In this document: positions 4,825 to 7,468 of the stretch, piece by piece | Layout: each line of letters opens with the position of its first letter | How positions within the stretch are numbered: the stretch's first letter is position 1 | Source of the DNA: JABDDM01 sp038240295 | GTDB taxonomy: Bacteria; Bacteroidota; Ignavibacteria; Palsa-1295 | Assembly (NCBI GenBank): GCA_038240295.1 | Contig: JBBSDW010000151.1 | Span: forward strand, 1 to 7,468 | Length of the DNA stretch: 7,468 nucleotides | Direction: 5' to 3' | Notes under the pieces: model-generated | Seen by the model: only the letters and a program-made list of their open reading frames with translations | Database searches by the model: none | What the model was told of the DNA's origin: nothing | Made by a program: the position numbers and the translations under genes

Positions 4825-5460
4825 ATGAGCGCACTTATAGGTAAGAAGATCGGTATGACCGGCATTTTTGATGAGCAGGGACAGTATGTGCCTGTGACCG
4901 TCATTCAAGTCGGACCATGCTATGTCACTCAGGTCAAGACGAAGGACATTGATGGCTATGATGCTGTCCAGGTCGGCTTCGGCGAAAAGGCTGAGCGCAA
5001 GCTCAACAAGCCGGAAGCAGGACACCTTGCGAAAGCTGGCGTAAAAGCCATGCAGATCGTAAAGGAATTCCGCTCGTTTCCTGATGAGAAGATGAGCGAG
5101 TTCAAGCTGGGCGCAGAGCTGAAGGCTGAGGACCTCTTTAACGAAGGCGATACGGTTCACGTCGTAAGCACTTCCAAGGGTCGCGGATTTCAGGGTGTCG
5201 TCAAGCGCCATCACTTTGCAGGTATCGGCCAGGCAACGCACGGTCAGTCGGATCGTCAGCGCCATCCAGGCTCGATCGGCGCATCGAGCTATCCTTCGCG
5301 CGTCTTCAAAGGCCAGCGTATGGGTGGACGTATGGGTGGCACAAGGATCACGACGCGCAATCTCACGGTCATCCGTGTACTTGCCGACCAGCATTTGATC
5401 CTGGTCAAGGGTTCGTTCGCCGGCGCGAAGAATCAGTTCGTCGAAGTCGTTAAAGCATAA
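4825..5460 (+). CDS. rplC: 50S ribosomal protein L3
   Basis: A complete 211-residue L3 protein, an early 50S assembly protein whose extended loop approaches the peptidyl-transferase centre. Seen: MSALIGKKIGMTGIFDEQGQ at the start; KGRGFQGVVKRHHFAG (118-133); the long loop THGQSDRQRHPGSIGASSYP with RVFKGQRMGGRMGG after it (to about 171); and the terminal strand FAGAKNQFVEVVKA. The SIGASS loop has Ala153 where E. coli has the glutamine methylated by PrmB (SIGQNQ). From memory this is the normal form in Bacteroidota/Chlorobi, so it is a lineage marker rather than a defect. A TAA at 4762-4764 limits any upstream extension, and the ATG at 4825 gives the canonical N-terminus. The start lacks a good Shine-Dalgarno sequence. 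It lies 39 bases before rplD. Confidence 0.98.
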   Translation: MSALIGKKIGMTGIFDEQGQYVPVTVIQVGPCYVTQVKTKDIDGYDAVQVGFGEKAERKLNKPEAGHLAKAGVKAMQIVKEFRSFPDEKMSEFKLGAELKAEDLFNEGDTVHVVSTSKGRGFQGVVKRHHFAGIGQATHGQSDRQRHPGSIGASSYPSRVFKGQRMGGRMGGTRITTRNLTVIRVLADQHLILVKGSFAGAKNQFVEVVKA

Positions 5461-5499
5461 GTTTAGGAATTACGCAAGCTCGCAGAGAAGGCTACGGAT

Positions 5500-6210
5500 A
5501 TGGAATTACAAATATTTAGCAAGAGTGGGTCGAAGTTGAAGATGATCTCGTTGAACGAGGAAATCTTCGGCATCGAGCCGCACGAGCATGCAATGTGGCT
5601 TGCGATCAAAGCCTATCTCGCGAACCAGCGCCAGGGTACGCACTCGACCAAAGGTCGTAGCGAAGTAGCGGGATCGACGAAGAAGCTTTTTCGCCAGAAG
5701 GGCACCGGACGTGCACGTCAGGGCGATATCAAGAGCGGTCTTCACCCGGGCGGCGGCACAATGCACGGCCCAAAGCCGCACAAGTATACCGAGAAGCTTT
5801 CGCGCAAAGTAAAGCAGCTCGCACGTAAGTCGGCACTCTCGCAGAAGGTTAAGGAGAATGCGTTCATCGTCGTTGAGGATCTCAATCTATCTTCGCCGAA
5901 ATCGAAGGACATGCAGGCAGTGCTGAATGCGCTTTCGCTCGAGAAGAAACAAGCGTTATTCCTGACCTCGGGTCATAACGAAGTCGTCTATCGCTCGGGC
6001 CGTAACATCCCGACGCTTACGATCCTTTCGGCGGCGAATGCTTCGATGTACGAGATTTGGAAGAGCCGTGCGGTCATCGTTGAAGAGTCAGCATTGAAGC
6101 TGATTGAAGATACCTTCAGTGGCGGCATCGACGAACCGGAAGTCGAGCACATTGTGATGCCGGCAGCTGGCAAGACCAAGACGGCGAAGGCAGCCAAGAC
6201 GAGCGCATAA
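5500..6210 (+). CDS. rplD: 50S ribosomal protein L4
   Basis: A complete 236-residue L4 protein, a 23S rRNA binder whose extended loop lines the peptide exit tunnel and which in E. coli represses its own operon. Seen: IKAYLANQRQGTHSTKGRSE, then KLFRQKGTGRARQGDIKSG and GGGTMHGPKPHKY (tunnel loop, about 41-95); KVKQLARKSALSQKVKEN (103-120), typical of Bacteroidota; and the C-terminal half ending EIWKSRAVIVEESALKLIED (185-204). After about residue 206 it has a 30-residue tail, first acidic (GGIDEPEVEHIV) and then Ala/Lys-rich (KTKTAKAAKTSA), making it longer than common L4 proteins of about 205-210 residues. The ATG at 5500 is preceded by GAGAAGG (5485-5491) with 8-base spacing, the best ribosome-binding site in the window. 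Confidence 0.97.
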   Translation: MELQIFSKSGSKLKMISLNEEIFGIEPHEHAMWLAIKAYLANQRQGTHSTKGRSEVAGSTKKLFRQKGTGRARQGDIKSGLHPGGGTMHGPKPHKYTEKLSRKVKQLARKSALSQKVKENAFIVVEDLNLSSPKSKDMQAVLNALSLEKKQALFLTSGHNEVVYRSGRNIPTLTILSAANASMYEIWKSRAVIVEESALKLIEDTFSGGIDEPEVEHIVMPAAGKTKTAKAAKTSA

Positions 6211-6235
6211 TTCAAGAGTGTAAATAGAAAGAGTG

Positions 6236-6553
6236 ATGACGAAAGAAATCTTAAAGCGCCCGTTTCTAACCGAGAAGGCTACGCTCATGGCGGAGAAGGG
6301 GATCTATACCTTCGAGGTGATCGCTTCGGCCAACAAATTGGAGATCGCTGATTCTGTCGCAAAACGCTTCGGCGTGGTCGTGACAAAAGTGCAGACTGGG
6401 TGGCTTCCGGCGAAGAAGAAATCACAGCAGACCCGCAAGGGCATCATGAAGGGTCAGCAGGCCGCTCGTAAGAAGGCGATCGTGACGCTAAAAAAAGGCG
6501 ATTCGATCGATCTCTTCGCTCCAGTAGAGGCGAAAGAAGCTAACGTGATCTGA
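6236..6553 (+). CDS. rplW: 50S ribosomal protein L23
   Basis: A 105-residue L23 protein, which binds 23S rRNA near the exit tunnel and is the docking site for trigger factor and SRP. Seen: ILKRPFLTEKATLMAEKGIYTFEV, the canonical L23 opening; KLEIADSVAKRFGVVVTKVQT (about 34-54); a lysine-rich loop with AKKKSQQTRKGIMKGQQAARKK (about 59-80), longer than in Proteobacteria and like that in Bacteroidota; and AIVTLKKGDSIDLFAPVE at the end. The frame also allows a GTG immediately upstream at 6233 (one extra residue). The ATG at 6236 is preferred because MTKEILKRP is the usual form. No strong Shine-Dalgarno sequence is present. It lies 25 bases after rplD and ends in tandem stops TGA-TAA. Confidence 0.96.
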   Translation: MTKEILKRPFLTEKATLMAEKGIYTFEVIASANKLEIADSVAKRFGVVVTKVQTGWLPAKKKSQQTRKGIMKGQQAARKKAIVTLKKGDSIDLFAPVEAKEANVI

Positions 6554-6609
6554 TAATGTTTATTATGCTCCGATTGAAGCGATAAGTCAATCATACTACG
6601 AAAACGTAA

Positions 6610-7446
6610 ATGGCAATCAGGAATTTAAAACCACGCACACCGGCAACGAGATACTACTCGATCTCGTCGTTCGATGAAGTCACAAAGACCACGCCTGAAA
6701 AGGCGCTCCTCGAGCCGTTGCGTAAGACGGGTGGACGTGGCAATACAGGCCGCATCACCTCACGCCATCGTGGCGGCGGTCACAAGCAGATGTACCGTAT
6801 CATCGACTTCAAGCGTAACAAGCTTGTCGTTCCTGGTAAAGTAGCTGCTATCGAATACGATCCGAATCGTAACGCACGTATTGCGCTCATTCACTACGTC
6901 GACGGTGACAAGCGTTATATCCTCGCACCGCAGGGTGTCGAGGTTGGTGCAACGATCACAGCAGGTCCTGATTCCGAGATCACGCCGGGTAATGCGCTTC
7001 CGTTGCGCAATATGCCGCTCGGTACGTTCGTACATAATGTTGAGCTTCGTGCTGGCCGTGGTGGTCAGATCGCTCGCTCGGCCGGTAATGCCTGCCAGGT
7101 CATGGCTAAAGAAGGCGATTACTGCACGATCAAGCTTCCTTCGGGCGAAATGCGCAAGGTTCGCATGGAATGCTACGCAACGATCGGCTCGATCGGCAAT
7201 GGAGATTTCTTCAATATTAGCTGGGGTAAGGCTGGCCGTTCACGCTGGAGAGGCATTCGCCCTCAGACGCGCGGTATGGCGATGAACCCGGTCGATCACC
7301 CGATGGGTGGTGGTGAAGGTAAGTCGAAGTCGGGTGGCGGTCGCAAGCATCCGAAGTCACCGTGGGGTCAGCTTTCGAAGGGCCTCAGGACGCGCCGGAA
7401 AAAGAACGCATCGAGCAAGTACATTGTTAAGCGCCGCACTAAATAA
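6610..7446 (+). CDS. rplB: 50S ribosomal protein L2
   Basis: A complete 278-residue L2 protein, needed for subunit association and for activity of the peptidyl-transferase centre. Seen: MAIRNLKPRTPATRYYSISSF; the RNA-binding core with GGRGNTGRITSRHRGGGHKQ (41-60), RIIDFKRNK and VAAIEYDPNRNARIALIHY; LRAGRGGQIARSAG (146-159) followed by MRKVRMECYATIG; GKAGRSRWRGIRPQTRGMAMNPVDHPMGGGEG with His230 corresponding to the essential His229 of E. coli; and the basic tail KSPWGQLSKGLRTRRKKN. HPM replaces the HPH of E. coli, as in many Bacteroidota. The ATG at 6610 has only an A-rich leader (ACGAAAACGTAA) and no Shine-Dalgarno sequence. The 53 bases before it, after the tandem stop of rplW, contain a 6-bp hairpin GATTGA/TCAATC (6572-6577, 6587-6592). 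rpsS would be expected next, beyond the window. Confidence 0.98.
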   Translation: MAIRNLKPRTPATRYYSISSFDEVTKTTPEKALLEPLRKTGGRGNTGRITSRHRGGGHKQMYRIIDFKRNKLVVPGKVAAIEYDPNRNARIALIHYVDGDKRYILAPQGVEVGATITAGPDSEITPGNALPLRNMPLGTFVHNVELRAGRGGQIARSAGNACQVMAKEGDYCTIKLPSGEMRKVRMECYATIGSIGNGDFFNISWGKAGRSRWRGIRPQTRGMAMNPVDHPMGGGEGKSKSGGGRKHPKSPWGQLSKGLRTRRKKNASSKYIVKRRTK

Positions 7447-7468
7447 TTAGGGTAACTGAAGTTAGCGT

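Larger units (their letters stand above)
4644..4825. repeat. 10-base direct repeat flanking the rpsJ-rplC spacer
   Basis: CTGACGAAGA occurs at 4644-4653 and again at 4816-4825. The left copy contains the rpsJ stop codon and the right copy ends with the A of the rplC start codon. Collapsing the two copies gives rpsJ stop, five bases, then rplC ATG. The repeat does not resemble a ribosome-binding site. One exact 10-base match somewhere in a spacer of this size is not vanishingly rare by chance (on the order of a percent), but its position at both gene borders makes it notable. Confidence 0.6.

Noticed and set aside
4765..5394. Minus-strand 209-codon open frame opposite rplC.
   Set aside because: Antisense shadow of L3 with no family resemblance.

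Overview
The window joins an accessory stretch (about 1-3029) to the start of a conserved translation locus (3030-7468). The ribosomal proteins point to the Bacteroidota/Chlorobi (FCB) lineage. L3 carries the SIGASSYPSRVFKG form of its internal loop, L23 has the long lysine-rich loop seen in that group, L4 carries KVKQLARKSAL, and L2 reads HPMGGGEG. Most starts lack a good Shine-Dalgarno sequence, which is also common in that lineage. The assignment rests on remembered family signatures, not a search, and I do not name a genus.

Layout of the accessory part: the C-terminal 187 codons of a YafY-like WYL-domain regulator (1-564), a complete DinB-superfamily protein (643-1140) and a probable terminator. 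About 700 bases without a convincing gene follow; they hold several hairpins and a perfect TATAAT box. Next come the C-terminal remnant of a small multi-spanning membrane protein (1844-2203) and a convergent YciI-like gene on the minus strand (2216-2530). A roughly 500-base gap without a recognised gene then leads to tuf.

Layout of the translation part: tuf (3030-4238) ends in tandem stops and a strong intrinsic terminator. The S10 cluster then runs rpsJ, rplC, rplD, rplW, rplB on the plus strand in canonical order. EF-Tu delivers aminoacyl-tRNA. S10 belongs to the 30S subunit, and L3, L4, L23 and L2 to the 50S subunit (peptidyl-transferase surroundings and exit tunnel). The genes rpsL, rpsG and fusA, which often precede tuf or rpsJ, are not upstream of tuf here.

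The most interesting signal is the unusually long 177-base spacer between rpsJ and rplC. An exact 10-base direct repeat, CTGACGAAGA, lies across the rpsJ stop codon and again across the rplC start codon. Removing one copy and the 162 bases between would leave a compact rpsJ-TGA-5 nt-ATG-rplC junction. The 162 bases have weakly matching inverted ends and contain four hairpins. This looks like a small non-autonomous (MITE-like) insertion in an essential ribosomal operon. The main alternative is a structured regulatory RNA ahead of rplC. A second hairpin lies just upstream of rpsJ. I see no CRISPR array, tRNA, rRNA, transposase or defence system.
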